Source of the DNA: Gemmatimonadaceae bacterium
Lineage (GTDB): Bacteria; Gemmatimonadota; Gemmatimonadetes; Gemmatimonadales; Gemmatimonadaceae
Length of the DNA stretch: 64,000 nt
Assembly (NCBI GenBank): GCA_013813715.1
Contig: JACCRF010000121.1
Location: forward strand, 1 to 64,000
Reading direction: 5' to 3'
Below are positions 52,134 through 60,850 of the stretch, piece by piece; within the stretch, counting starts at the first letter, position 1; each line of letters starts with the position of its first letter. The notes below the pieces were generated by a model that saw nothing but the letters and a program-made list of their open reading frames with translations, was not told the origin of the DNA and did no database searches. The position numbers and the translations under genes were made by a program.

Positions 52134-53616
52134 GTTTCTCGAGTTGGCCGCAAGAGCGGGCGCCGCGGCGGTCATCCCTGGCTGTGCGCCGCGTCGTCTG
52201 GCGACGCCGCGAGCCGGCGGCGTTGCCGTAAACGACGTCCACTCCAACCTGAATCCTACACGGGTGCGCGAGATCGTTCGGCCCGATTCCGTCGAAGCCG
52301 TTCAGTCCGTGATTCGCAGAGCGCGCCGCGACGGGCAAGGAGTGTGCGTTGCCGGCGGCAGGCACGCGATGGGTGGCCAGCAGTTCGCGGCTAATGCGAC
52401 GCTCATCGACATGAATGGCCTCGCGCGCGTTATTGAATTCGACCGCGTGGCCGGCGAGATCGAGGTCGAGGCTGGTATTCAGTGGCCTCAGCTCTATAAC
52501 TATCTCGTTGAGAGCCAGGTTAGCGAGAAGCGGCCCTGGGCATTCATTCAGAAGCAGACCGGCGCTGACAATCTGAGCATCGGCGGCGCACTCGCGGCGA
52601 ATGTGCACGGCCGCGGGCTTAAGCTCGCGCCATTTGTGGGCGACGTCGCCGCTTTCACCATCGTGGCCGCCGACGACGTGGTACGCCGCTGTAGCAGAAC
52701 GGAGAACCCCGAAATCTTTCGCGCTGCAATCGGCGGCTACGGTTTGTTCGGTCCCATCGTGAGTGTGCGGCTGCGGCTCTCCCAGCGCCACAAGGTTGAG
52801 CGAATGGTCGAGGTCATCGACCTCGATGACCTCCCGTCAATGTTCGACCGGCGCATAGCTGCCGGCTATCAGTACGGCGACTTCCAGTTCGCCACGCAGC
52901 TCGACCCGAAAGCGCTCCTGCGCAAAGGAGTTTTCTCGTGCTATCGGCCGGTAGCCGACTCGACGCCCATGCCCGTGAGCCGGGCGGCGCTCACCCCGGA
53001 GAATTGGCGCGAGCTGATCCACCTCGCACACGTTGACCGCGCACGCGCTTTTGACGCGTACTCGAGCTACTACCTCACGACGTCGGGTCAATACTACTGG
53101 TCCGACGAGCATCAGATGAGCACGTACATACCGGATTACCACGAGACGCTCGGCGCCCGGCTCGGCGAATATGCGCGGGGCACGGAGATGATTTCGGAGA
53201 TCTACATCCCGCGCGACGCGATTGTCCGATTCCTGGCGGATGTTCGCTCAGATTTCCTCGAACACAGAACTGATCTTATCTATGGCACCATCCGTCTCAT
53301 CGAGCGCGACACCGAGACGATGCTTGCCTGGGCGAAGCAGCCGTACGCATGCGTCATCTTCAACATTCACGTCGCGTCCGATCCGGCAGGCATCGAAAAA
53401 GCGAAACAGGAATTCCGCAGGCTCATCGATCGCGGACTTTCATACGGCGGGAGCTACTACCTCACATATCACCGATGGGCGGAACGGAGGCAGGTTGCCG
53501 CCGCTTATCCTGAGTTCCCGGAATTCCTGCGTCTAAAACGCCGGCTCGATCCGACGGACGTTCTTCAGAGCGACTGGTACCGCCATTATAAGGCGATGTT
53601 TGCTGATCAGCTCTGA
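52117..53616 (+). CDS. TAT-exported FAD-dependent oxidase/dehydrogenase
   Basis: The 499-residue protein starts with a TAT signal (TSRREFLELAARAGAAAVIPG). It continues with an FAD-binding type 4 (PCMH) domain: VCVAGGRHAMGGQQF, then GADNLSIGGALAANVHGRGL, and a C-terminal substrate domain ending near RLDPTDVLQSDWY. Related proteins oxidise aldoses, lactones or phenolics; the substrate is unknown. A strong GGAGGAG lies just upstream of the GTG at 52117, which fixes the start despite the overlap with the previous gene. Confidence 0.85.
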   Translation: MTSRREFLELAARAGAAAVIPGCAPRRLATPRAGGVAVNDVHSNLNPTRVREIVRPDSVEAVQSVIRRARRDGQGVCVAGGRHAMGGQQFAANATLIDMNGLARVIEFDRVAGEIEVEAGIQWPQLYNYLVESQVSEKRPWAFIQKQTGADNLSIGGALAANVHGRGLKLAPFVGDVAAFTIVAADDVVRRCSRTENPEIFRAAIGGYGLFGPIVSVRLRLSQRHKVERMVEVIDLDDLPSMFDRRIAAGYQYGDFQFATQLDPKALLRKGVFSCYRPVADSTPMPVSRAALTPENWRELIHLAHVDRARAFDAYSSYYLTTSGQYYWSDEHQMSTYIPDYHETLGARLGEYARGTEMISEIYIPRDAIVRFLADVRSDFLEHRTDLIYGTIRLIERDTETMLAWAKQPYACVIFNIHVASDPAGIEKAKQEFRRLIDRGLSYGGSYYLTYHRWAERRQVAAAYPEFPEFLRLKRRLDPTDVLQSDWYRHYKAMFADQL

Positions 53617-53687
53617 CTCGGGAGCACGGTAGCGGCTGGGGTTGCGCGTGTTAGAGGTCCGCTCGATGGACGCAACCGAGAGGGACC

Positions 53688-53951
53688 CAGGGGAGAGAAG
53701 CCAGAGGCATAGATGTTGAGTTTCGAGTCAACTCTACCTGCGATCCGATGGTGGCGCATGATACTTTACCTGCGCCCGGTTCAAGGGTGAGGTACGAGTT
53801 GAGCAAATAATCGTGCGATTCTGCCGGCCCCGCCGTTTCTGGCCTCTCGGTGGAGAACGGGATCAATAGTCCTTCCAGGGCGAGGACGTCGCTTGACCGA
53901 CCGTTGTTGCCTCTAGCAACTCGTGACTATGCTTCTGGCCTCTCTCCCCTG
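53688..53951. repeat. Palindromic intergenic element (MITE-like)
   Basis: CAGGGGAGAGAAGCCAGAGG at 53688 and its inverse ending at 53951 match over 25 bases with two mismatches; the arms enclose about 214 bases. A third CTGGCCTCTC copy lies at 53839. Small hairpins inside include GTTGA...TCAAC near 53715 and GTTGC...GCAAC near 53905. The right arm shares the 18-base GAGAGGCCAGAAGCATAG with 33538-33555. No transposase is present. The rest of the 53617-54028 gap holds no gene that I can support. Confidence 0.6.
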
Positions 53952-54028
53952 TGTATTTCTCGGTTGACCTTGTCCAGAAGCCGTGCGAGCAAATTGACCC
54001 CGCTTCGCGAGGCCCCCAAACTTTCCTG

Positions 54029-56176
54029 ATGCCAGCTATAACTCAGCCCGCCATTCCCGAGCGCATTCGCGGCCTGGCCGATGTCGCCAATAACCTGGCC
54101 TGGAGCTGGCACCGCGAAGCTCGCGCCCTGTTCCGTATGATCGACGAAAACCTCTGGCACCTCTACCGCCACAATCCCGTCGACCTGCTCACACACATCG
54201 ATCCGATGCGCCTGGTGGTGCTCGCGACGAACCCGTCCTTTCTGGAGCGATACGACGCAGTGACGCGCTGGCTCGCCGCCGAGACGTCGTTCGAGCATAC
54301 CTGGTTCAGCCGCGCGTATCCCGATCTGCAGGGAAAGACGATTGCCTACTTCTGCGCTGAGTTCGGCCTCCACAGCTCCGTACCGATCTACAGCGGCGGC
54401 CTCGGCGTGCTGGCGGGAGATCACTGCAAGGCAGCGTCGGATCTCGGCGTTCCACTCGTCGGCGTAGGCATTCTCTATCGCGCCGGGTACTTTGACCAGC
54501 GTATCCGGCTCGATGGGTGGCAGGAGGACAGCAACGTCAACTTCGATACGGCGCGCACACCCATCACGGCGCTGGCCGGCCCGGGCGGCGAGCCGTATCT
54601 CGCGACCGTGCAGACGTTCGGACGCAACGTGCACGTGCGCGCGTCGCGGCTTATGGTGGGACGAACGCCCATTATCCTCCTCGACACCGACCTGGAACAG
54701 AACCACGCGGACGACAGGGAGCTGCTCAGCAAGCTTTACGCAGGCGGACCCGCCCTGCGTCTCAGGCAGGAATGGCTGCTCGGCGTGGGCGGCGTGCGCG
54801 TGCTGCGCGCGCTCGGCTACGATCCGTCGGCGTGGCACGCAAACGAAGGCCACGCGTCGTTCATGCTCGTAGAGCGCGTACGCGAGTTGACCGCCGGGGG
54901 AATGCCCTTCGACGAGGCGGTGCGTGTAGTGCGGGCGCCGAGCACCTTCACTACGCACACGCCGGTTCCGGCAGGCCACGACACCTTCGCCCGCGAACAG
55001 ATCGCAAGCTGCGCCGGCCCGGTGTGGGAGGAAATGGGGATCGACCCAGAGACGTTCCTGGCGATCGGCAAGCATCCGGTGCTCGGCAACGACACGTTCC
55101 ACATGACGTCGACGGCGATCCGACTCTCGCGGCGTGTTAACGCCGTCTCGCGCCGCCATGGCGTGGTGACCCGAACGCTCTGGAAGGAGCTGTGGCCGGG
55201 CTACGAAACCGACTCGGTTCCGATCGGGCATGTCACGAACGGCGTGCACCTGGCCACGTGGATGGCAAACCCCGTGATGGCGCTCCTGGACTCCAAGCTC
55301 GGGTCGCATTGGGGCTCGCACTACGTCGAGCCCGGCGCCTGGAACTCCGTCCTTTCGATCGACGACGCCCAGCTCTGGCAGGTGCACCTTGCGCTCAAGA
55401 GCACGTTCATGCGCCTCGTGCGCGAGGAAGCCCGGCATGCCTTCGCTGAGCGCTCTCATGAGGCCGCTCAGCTCGTGGGTTCGGGGCTCCTGCTCGACCC
55501 GGACGCGCTCACGATCGGCTTCGCGCGGAGGTTCGCAACGTACAAGCGCGCCAATCTGATATTCCGCGACGTCGAGCGCCTCCGGGCCCTGCTGGTGAAT
55601 ACGTCACGGCCTGTTCAGATCATCTTCGCGGGCAAGGCGCATCCCGAGGACACCCCGGGCAAGGAGGTACTGCAAAGCGTTCACCACTTCACGCGTGATC
55701 CTCTCTTCGAGGGTCGGGTAGCGTTCCTCGAGGACTACGACATGCACATCGGGCATCTGCTCGTGCAGGGCGTTGATCTCTGGCTGAACCTGCCGCGGGT
55801 GCCGCTCGAAGCCTCGGGCACTAGCGGGATGAAGGCGGCACTCAACGGCGTCCCGCAACTGAGCACGATCGACGGCTGGTGGGAGGAGGGATTCGACGGG
55901 ACCAACGGCTGGGCGATCCCCGAGGCCTCGAGCCACGATGCGGCGGACGCCGAAACGGCGAGCAATCTCTATTCGCTCCTTGAGACGGAGGTTGTCCCCC
56001 GGTTCTACGACCGGGAGGACGGAATACCGTGTGCCTGGGTGACGATGATGAAAAATGCGATACGTGTCGCAGGCGAGAAATTCACTGCGCGCCGCATGCT
56101 CGAAGAGTACGTTGAGAAGTACTACGTTCCTTCGATGACGGCCGCCGTCACACCGGACGATCCACCAACCGCCTGA
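54029..56176 (+). CDS. glgP: Alpha-glucan (glycogen) phosphorylase
   Basis: The 715-residue protein belongs to the thermostable, unregulated phosphorylase branch. It has the N-terminal PERIRGLADVANNLAWSWHR, the long EFGLHSSVPIYSGGLGVLAG region, and the PLP-lysine motif EASGTSGMKAALNG with Lys602. It releases glucose-1-phosphate from glycogen. It lacks the allosteric segments of animal enzymes. I chose the ATG at 54029, past the repeat region. It starts the glycogen gene run on the + strand and is followed six bases later by glgA. Confidence 0.92.
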   Translation: MPAITQPAIPERIRGLADVANNLAWSWHREARALFRMIDENLWHLYRHNPVDLLTHIDPMRLVVLATNPSFLERYDAVTRWLAAETSFEHTWFSRAYPDLQGKTIAYFCAEFGLHSSVPIYSGGLGVLAGDHCKAASDLGVPLVGVGILYRAGYFDQRIRLDGWQEDSNVNFDTARTPITALAGPGGEPYLATVQTFGRNVHVRASRLMVGRTPIILLDTDLEQNHADDRELLSKLYAGGPALRLRQEWLLGVGGVRVLRALGYDPSAWHANEGHASFMLVERVRELTAGGMPFDEAVRVVRAPSTFTTHTPVPAGHDTFAREQIASCAGPVWEEMGIDPETFLAIGKHPVLGNDTFHMTSTAIRLSRRVNAVSRRHGVVTRTLWKELWPGYETDSVPIGHVTNGVHLATWMANPVMALLDSKLGSHWGSHYVEPGAWNSVLSIDDAQLWQVHLALKSTFMRLVREEARHAFAERSHEAAQLVGSGLLLDPDALTIGFARRFATYKRANLIFRDVERLRALLVNTSRPVQIIFAGKAHPEDTPGKEVLQSVHHFTRDPLFEGRVAFLEDYDMHIGHLLVQGVDLWLNLPRVPLEASGTSGMKAALNGVPQLSTIDGWWEEGFDGTNGWAIPEASSHDAADAETASNLYSLLETEVVPRFYDREDGIPCAWVTMMKNAIRVAGEKFTARRMLEEYVEKYYVPSMTAAVTPDDPPTA

Positions 56177-56182
56177 CCGACC

Positions 56183-57700
56183 ATGCCCAGACCCGCCGCG
56201 CGCCGGCGAAGCACTTCTCGTGCGTCACCGCTCCGGTCGGCATCGGGAGATGCCGTCACCGTGGTTCACCTCACCGCGGAATACACTCCGTACGCGCGCA
56301 CCGGTGGGCTCGCCGAAGCAGTGCAGGGCCTCGCGACATTCCAGGCGAAGCAGGGAATCCCTGTCGTCGTGATCGTCCCGCTGTACAGGGTGATCCGCAG
56401 CGCCGCGAAGAATCTCGTGCAGATCGGAACGGAGATTACTGTGTACGTGGGTCCGCGCCGCGAGCAGGTCCGCTTCTTCCGTGATGCCGACATTCAGAGC
56501 GGCCCGACGGTCATCTTCGTCGATCACCCCGGATACTTCGACCGCGAAGGAATTTACGTCGAACGTGGTGCCGACTACCCGGACAACCCGCGCCGCTTCG
56601 CCCTCTTCACACGCGCGGCGCTCGAGGCGATTCCATTGATCGCGAAGGGTCCGGTGCTGGTGCACGCGCACGACTGGCATTCGGCGCTCGCATTCGTCTA
56701 CATGCGATCGTACTCTGATCTGCGCGGGCGCTTTCACGGCACCCCGGCCGTCCTTTCGGTTCACAACGCCGGCTACCAGGGACACTTTTCGCCGGCCGTG
56801 GTCGGCGATCTGGGAATCCCTCCGGAGACGTTCAACTACCATCAGATGGAGTGGTACGGAAAGGTCAACTTCCTCAAGGGCGGCCTCGCCTTCTGCGACT
56901 TCGCGGTGACGGTGAGCCCGAGCCACGCCGAGGAGCTGCGGACGCCTGCGGGAGGCTTTGGCCTGCATGCGATGTTCGCGTCCATGGGTGACAGGTTTCA
57001 GGGAATCACGAACGGCATCGACCAGAGCATCTGGAATCCCGCGACGGACACGCAGGTCAGCGCGAACTTCACGCGCCAGGACACGTCGAACAAGTCAGCC
57101 TGCAAGGCCGCTTTGCAGCGAACCTTCGGGCTGCCGCAACGCAAGCGTGTTCCGATCTTCGGCATGTGCGGCCGACTGGTCAAACAGAAGGGATTCGACA
57201 TCATCCTCGCCAGCGGCGCCCTCAGCGCGCTCGACGCTCAGTTCGTTTTCCTCGGAGAGGGCGACGAGCGATACAAGGCGGGGCTCAGGAGCATCGCCGC
57301 GCGGCGGCCCCAGCACGTGAGCTCGGAATTCATTTTCACCGACAAGGTCGAGCACCGGCTGATCGCGGGCTGCGACCTGTTGCTGATGCCGTCGGAGTAC
57401 GAGCCATGCGGGCTTACGCAGATGCGCGCGCAACGTTACGGTGGCCTGATCATCGGCCGGCGTGTCGGCGGGATCAGCGACACGGTCCACGACGACGCGA
57501 CCGGCTTTTTGTTCGATGCTTTCACTCCGCGCGGCTTCGACCAGGCGGTTGGCCGCGCGCTGCACCGCTACTACGACCCAGGAGCGTGGCAGCCGCGCAT
57601 GTACGAGGCGATGGGCCGCGACTTCGGGTGGGACAGCTCGGCGAGCCGCTACCTCCAGGTCTACCGCCGCGCGCTCGCCGCCGCCAATCCCGAGAGCTGA
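56183..57700 (+). CDS. glgA: Glycogen synthase (GT5)
   Basis: The 505-residue protein has the GT5 glycogen/starch synthase form. The N-terminal nucleotide-sugar motif reads RTGGLAEAV (Arg39 instead of the usual Lys), followed by HAHDWHSALAFVYMR and the C-terminal half with GMCGRLVKQKGFD and EPCGLTQMRA. It adds glucose from ADP- or UDP-glucose to glycogen. A basic N-terminal stretch of about 20 residues precedes the domain. It starts six bases after glgP. Confidence 0.92.
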   Translation: MPRPAARRRSTSRASPLRSASGDAVTVVHLTAEYTPYARTGGLAEAVQGLATFQAKQGIPVVVIVPLYRVIRSAAKNLVQIGTEITVYVGPRREQVRFFRDADIQSGPTVIFVDHPGYFDREGIYVERGADYPDNPRRFALFTRAALEAIPLIAKGPVLVHAHDWHSALAFVYMRSYSDLRGRFHGTPAVLSVHNAGYQGHFSPAVVGDLGIPPETFNYHQMEWYGKVNFLKGGLAFCDFAVTVSPSHAEELRTPAGGFGLHAMFASMGDRFQGITNGIDQSIWNPATDTQVSANFTRQDTSNKSACKAALQRTFGLPQRKRVPIFGMCGRLVKQKGFDIILASGALSALDAQFVFLGEGDERYKAGLRSIAARRPQHVSSEFIFTDKVEHRLIAGCDLLLMPSEYEPCGLTQMRAQRYGGLIIGRRVGGISDTVHDDATGFLFDAFTPRGFDQAVGRALHRYYDPGAWQPRMYEAMGRDFGWDSSASRYLQVYRRALAAANPES

Positions 57701-57710
57701 AGGAGCCGCA

Positions 57711-59378
57711 ATGGATTTCGTCCTCGCGCTGCACAGCCACCTGCCCTACGTGCTGAATCACGGACGCTGGCCGCACGGCAGCGACTGGATATGCGAAGCC
57801 GCCGTGGACACCTACCTGCCACTGATCGACTCCCTGCAGGCGCTTGCGGACGAGGAGATCGCCGCGCCGGTGACGGTCGGCATCACACCGATCCTCGCGA
57901 ACCAGTTGGCGAGCCCGGTCTTTGAGAGCGAGCTGCGACAATTTTTCGAGCAGCGGCTGGGAGCTTGCGACGAAGCCGAAGCAGAGATGCGCAACACCCC
58001 GGACGCGCATCTGATTCCCGTCGTGGGCTACTGGCGCGATCGCCTCGAACGCCTCCTCTCGCTCCACGAGTCCCTCAACGGCAACATCTTGAGCGCGTTC
58101 AGGGATCTCGAAGAGAACGGACGGCTCGAGCTCATCACCTCGGCGGCGACGCACGGGTTCCTTCCACTGCTGGCGCGCGACGAGAGCATCCGCTTTCAAC
58201 TGGCCGTCGGCCGGGACGAGCACGAACGCCTGTTCGGGCGGCGTGCGGCAGGCCTCTGGATGCCGGAATGCGCCTATCGGCCAGCGGGACCCTGGCAGCC
58301 GCTGCCAAGTGCTCGCGCCTATCGCCATCGCGACGGGCTGGAGACGTTTCTAATGGAGGGCGGCGTGCGATTCGTCTTCGTCGACGCGCACCTCGCAAAA
58401 GCTGGCCGGCCCCTTGGCGTTTACGGGGAGCTTCCGACGTCCCCGCACGAGCTGGTGCAGGCCCGGCAGCCGAGAGAGCCCCGCACGCCGCATTCGCCCT
58501 ATCGGCCGTACTGGATAGGGGAGCACGGCCGCCGTCTCGCGCCACGCGCACTAATCCGCGACCCGCGCTCGTCGATGCAAGTCTGGTCGCGACACGGCGG
58601 ATATCCCGGTGACGGCGCCTATCTCGAGTTCCACAAAATCCGGCATCCCGGCGGCCTCAAGATGTGGCGCGTCACGTCGCCGACCGCCGGACTAGGCGCC
58701 AAGCTGGCGTACGAACCGGAGCTCGCGAGCAGCCAGGTGCTGCGCCACGCGACGCACTTCGCCAAGCTGCTCGGACGTGTCGGAGCAACGGTCCGGATGC
58801 AGGGCGGTGAGCTGATCGTCGCGCCATTCGACACCGAGCTGTTCGGGCATTGGTGGTTCGAGGGCGTCGACTTCGTCGAGGAGCTCTACCGGCAGATCGA
58901 CCTGCAGGGCGAAGTTCGGCCGCTCACCGCCTCGTCGCACCTGGACAACGCCCGCTCGGACGACGCACTGCACCTTACCGCCGGCTCGTGGGGAAAGGAC
59001 GGGGACTGGAGCATGTGGCTGAATCCCGAGACCGCGTGGACATGGGAGAAGCTCTGGCCGCTCGAGGAGGAGTTCTGGAGTCTGGCGCCCGAGGGCATCG
59101 GACGGCCGGAGCTGCATTCTGTGCTGGCGCAAGCCGCGCGCGAGCTGCTCCTCGCCCAGTCGTCCGACTGGCAGTTTATCATCACCACCGGCGAGGCCGC
59201 GGATTACGCCGAGGCGCGCATCAGTCTCCACATCGCGGACTGCGCAAAGCTCATGCACGGCCTGCGGGGCGGCGATGGCGATCTCGAGAGCGCGCAGCGG
59301 CTCGCAGGTGAGCTAGCGGTTCGCGACGCTGTCTTCCCCAACATTCTGGATTCTTTGAAGGCGTGTCTGAGCGCGTGA
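57711..59378 (+). CDS. GH57 1,4-alpha-glucan branching enzyme
   Basis: The 555-residue protein is a GH57 enzyme of the branching-enzyme type. FVLALHSHLPYVLNHGRWPH forms the first conserved His region, GLWMPECAY holds the nucleophile Glu186, and FDTELFGHWWFEG holds the acid Asp374. A DUF1957-like C-terminal helical domain follows. It makes alpha-1,6 branches in glycogen. AAGGAG before the ATG at 57711 confirms the start. It is ten bases after glgA and overlaps the next gene by 16 bases. Confidence 0.88.
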   Translation: MDFVLALHSHLPYVLNHGRWPHGSDWICEAAVDTYLPLIDSLQALADEEIAAPVTVGITPILANQLASPVFESELRQFFEQRLGACDEAEAEMRNTPDAHLIPVVGYWRDRLERLLSLHESLNGNILSAFRDLEENGRLELITSAATHGFLPLLARDESIRFQLAVGRDEHERLFGRRAAGLWMPECAYRPAGPWQPLPSARAYRHRDGLETFLMEGGVRFVFVDAHLAKAGRPLGVYGELPTSPHELVQARQPREPRTPHSPYRPYWIGEHGRRLAPRALIRDPRSSMQVWSRHGGYPGDGAYLEFHKIRHPGGLKMWRVTSPTAGLGAKLAYEPELASSQVLRHATHFAKLLGRVGATVRMQGGELIVAPFDTELFGHWWFEGVDFVEELYRQIDLQGEVRPLTASSHLDNARSDDALHLTAGSWGKDGDWSMWLNPETAWTWEKLWPLEEEFWSLAPEGIGRPELHSVLAQAARELLLAQSSDWQFIITTGEAADYAEARISLHIADCAKLMHGLRGGDGDLESAQRLAGELAVRDAVFPNILDSLKACLSA

Positions 59379-60850
59379 CGCGATCGGTGGTGGTGCACGG
59401 CCACTTTTACCAACCGCCTCGCGAGAAGCCCTGGACCGGATTGGTTGACCGCGAGCCGACTGCCGCCCCGTTTCACGACTGGAACCGGCGCATCGAGAGC
59501 GAGTGCTACGCGCCGATGGCGAACGCGCGCGTGCTCGACACCAACGGAAACATTGAGCACCGGGACAACCTGTACGCGGCGATGAGCTTCGACGTCGGGC
59601 CGACGCTCTTTGAGTGGATGGAGACGAGCGCACCGGTGACCTACCGCGCCATCCTGGAGGCGGATCGGATCAGCGCGGCGAGGCTGGGACACGGCAACGC
59701 GATCGCAATGCCATATCACCATACAATTCTTCCACTGGCATCGCGGCGCGACAAGGTGACAGAGGTGCGGTGGGGGATCGCCGACTTCCGGCGCCGCTTC
59801 GGGCGCGAGCCGGAAGGCATGTGGCTGCCTGAAACGGCGGTCGACGAGGAGACGCTCGAGGTGATTGCGGAAGCGGGCATCCGCTTCACCGTTCTCGCGC
59901 CGCATCAGGTGGAGCCCCCTTCTCCCAACGGGCTGCCGCTGCGCTTCCGCGCCGGCAAGGGGCGGGAAATTGCACTCTGCGTCTACAACGGTGTGCTCTC
60001 CGGCGAAATCGCCTTTGGCCGCCTGCTCGCGGACGGCGCGCGGCTCGCGAGTCGCCTGGCGCCTGCCGAGTCTCCCGCCGCGGGCGCGTCTCCAACTGGT
60101 GCCGTCGCCATCACCGCAGCCGCCCTGGATGGAGAGACCTTCGGGCACCATCACCGCTTCGGCGAAATGGCGCTCGCCCGCGCATTCCGGATTGTCGCCG
60201 AGCGCGAAGACGTCCGGATCGAGAACTTCGCCTCGTTCCTCGCCAGGAATCCGCCGCGCAACGATGCGGTGCTGGTCTCGCCAAGCTCGTGGAGCTGCTT
60301 GCACGGAATCGAGCGGTGGCGGTCGGAGTGCGGCTGCCGAATGACATTGAGTAAGCCCACGAGCCAGGCGTGGCGCGGCGCGCTCCGGGAGGGGCTCGGG
60401 TGGCTGGCGGGCGAGCTGCACCAGGTATTCGCGCGCGAAGGACGGGAGGTCTTCTCCGTCGATCCATGGCAGGTGCGGGACGGCTACGGCGAGGTGATGG
60501 GCTCCTCGGCGGCCACCGTGCGAGCATTCGTGGCAGACTCCGTCATGCGGCCCGTTGATGACGCGCGCATCGAGCGCGCGGCCGAGCTGCTCGAGCTCGA
60601 GCGCGGCGCGCTCCGCATGTTCACCTCGTGTGCATGGTTCTTCGACGATCTGGCTCGAATCGAGACGATCCAGGTGCTCCGCTACGCAGCGTTCGCGATC
60701 GAGCTATCGGGTGACGCCGCGCGGCTTGAAGACGGCCTGCTCGCCCGCATTGGCGACGCCACGAGCAACGATGTCGCCGAGGGTACCGGGCGGGACATCT
60801 GGCGGACGAAGGTGAAGCCACGGCATCCGGCGTCCTCCCGCCACGCATGA
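59363..60850 (+). CDS. GH57-family protein with DUF3536-like C-terminus
   Basis: The 495-residue protein is a second GH57 member. VVVHGHFYQPPREKPW is the first motif, GMWLPETAVDEETL holds Glu157 as nucleophile, and ALDGETFGHHHRF holds Asp256. It continues with a C-terminal region of the DUF3536 kind. Its substrate is an alpha-glucan, but whether it hydrolyses or transfers is unknown. It starts with GTG inside the previous gene, and its stop overlaps the next start (ATGA). Confidence 0.8.
   Translation: MSERVTRSVVVHGHFYQPPREKPWTGLVDREPTAAPFHDWNRRIESECYAPMANARVLDTNGNIEHRDNLYAAMSFDVGPTLFEWMETSAPVTYRAILEADRISAARLGHGNAIAMPYHHTILPLASRRDKVTEVRWGIADFRRRFGREPEGMWLPETAVDEETLEVIAEAGIRFTVLAPHQVEPPSPNGLPLRFRAGKGREIALCVYNGVLSGEIAFGRLLADGARLASRLAPAESPAAGASPTGAVAITAAALDGETFGHHHRFGEMALARAFRIVAEREDVRIENFASFLARNPPRNDAVLVSPSSWSCLHGIERWRSECGCRMTLSKPTSQAWRGALREGLGWLAGELHQVFAREGREVFSVDPWQVRDGYGEVMGSSAATVRAFVADSVMRPVDDARIERAAELLELERGALRMFTSCAWFFDDLARIETIQVLRYAAFAIELSGDAARLEDGLLARIGDATSNDVAEGTGRDIWRTKVKPRHPASSRHA

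Noticed and set aside
53927-55459. 510-codon - strand frame opposite glgP
   Set aside because: Shadow of a strongly conserved phosphorylase; composition is Arg/His-rich.
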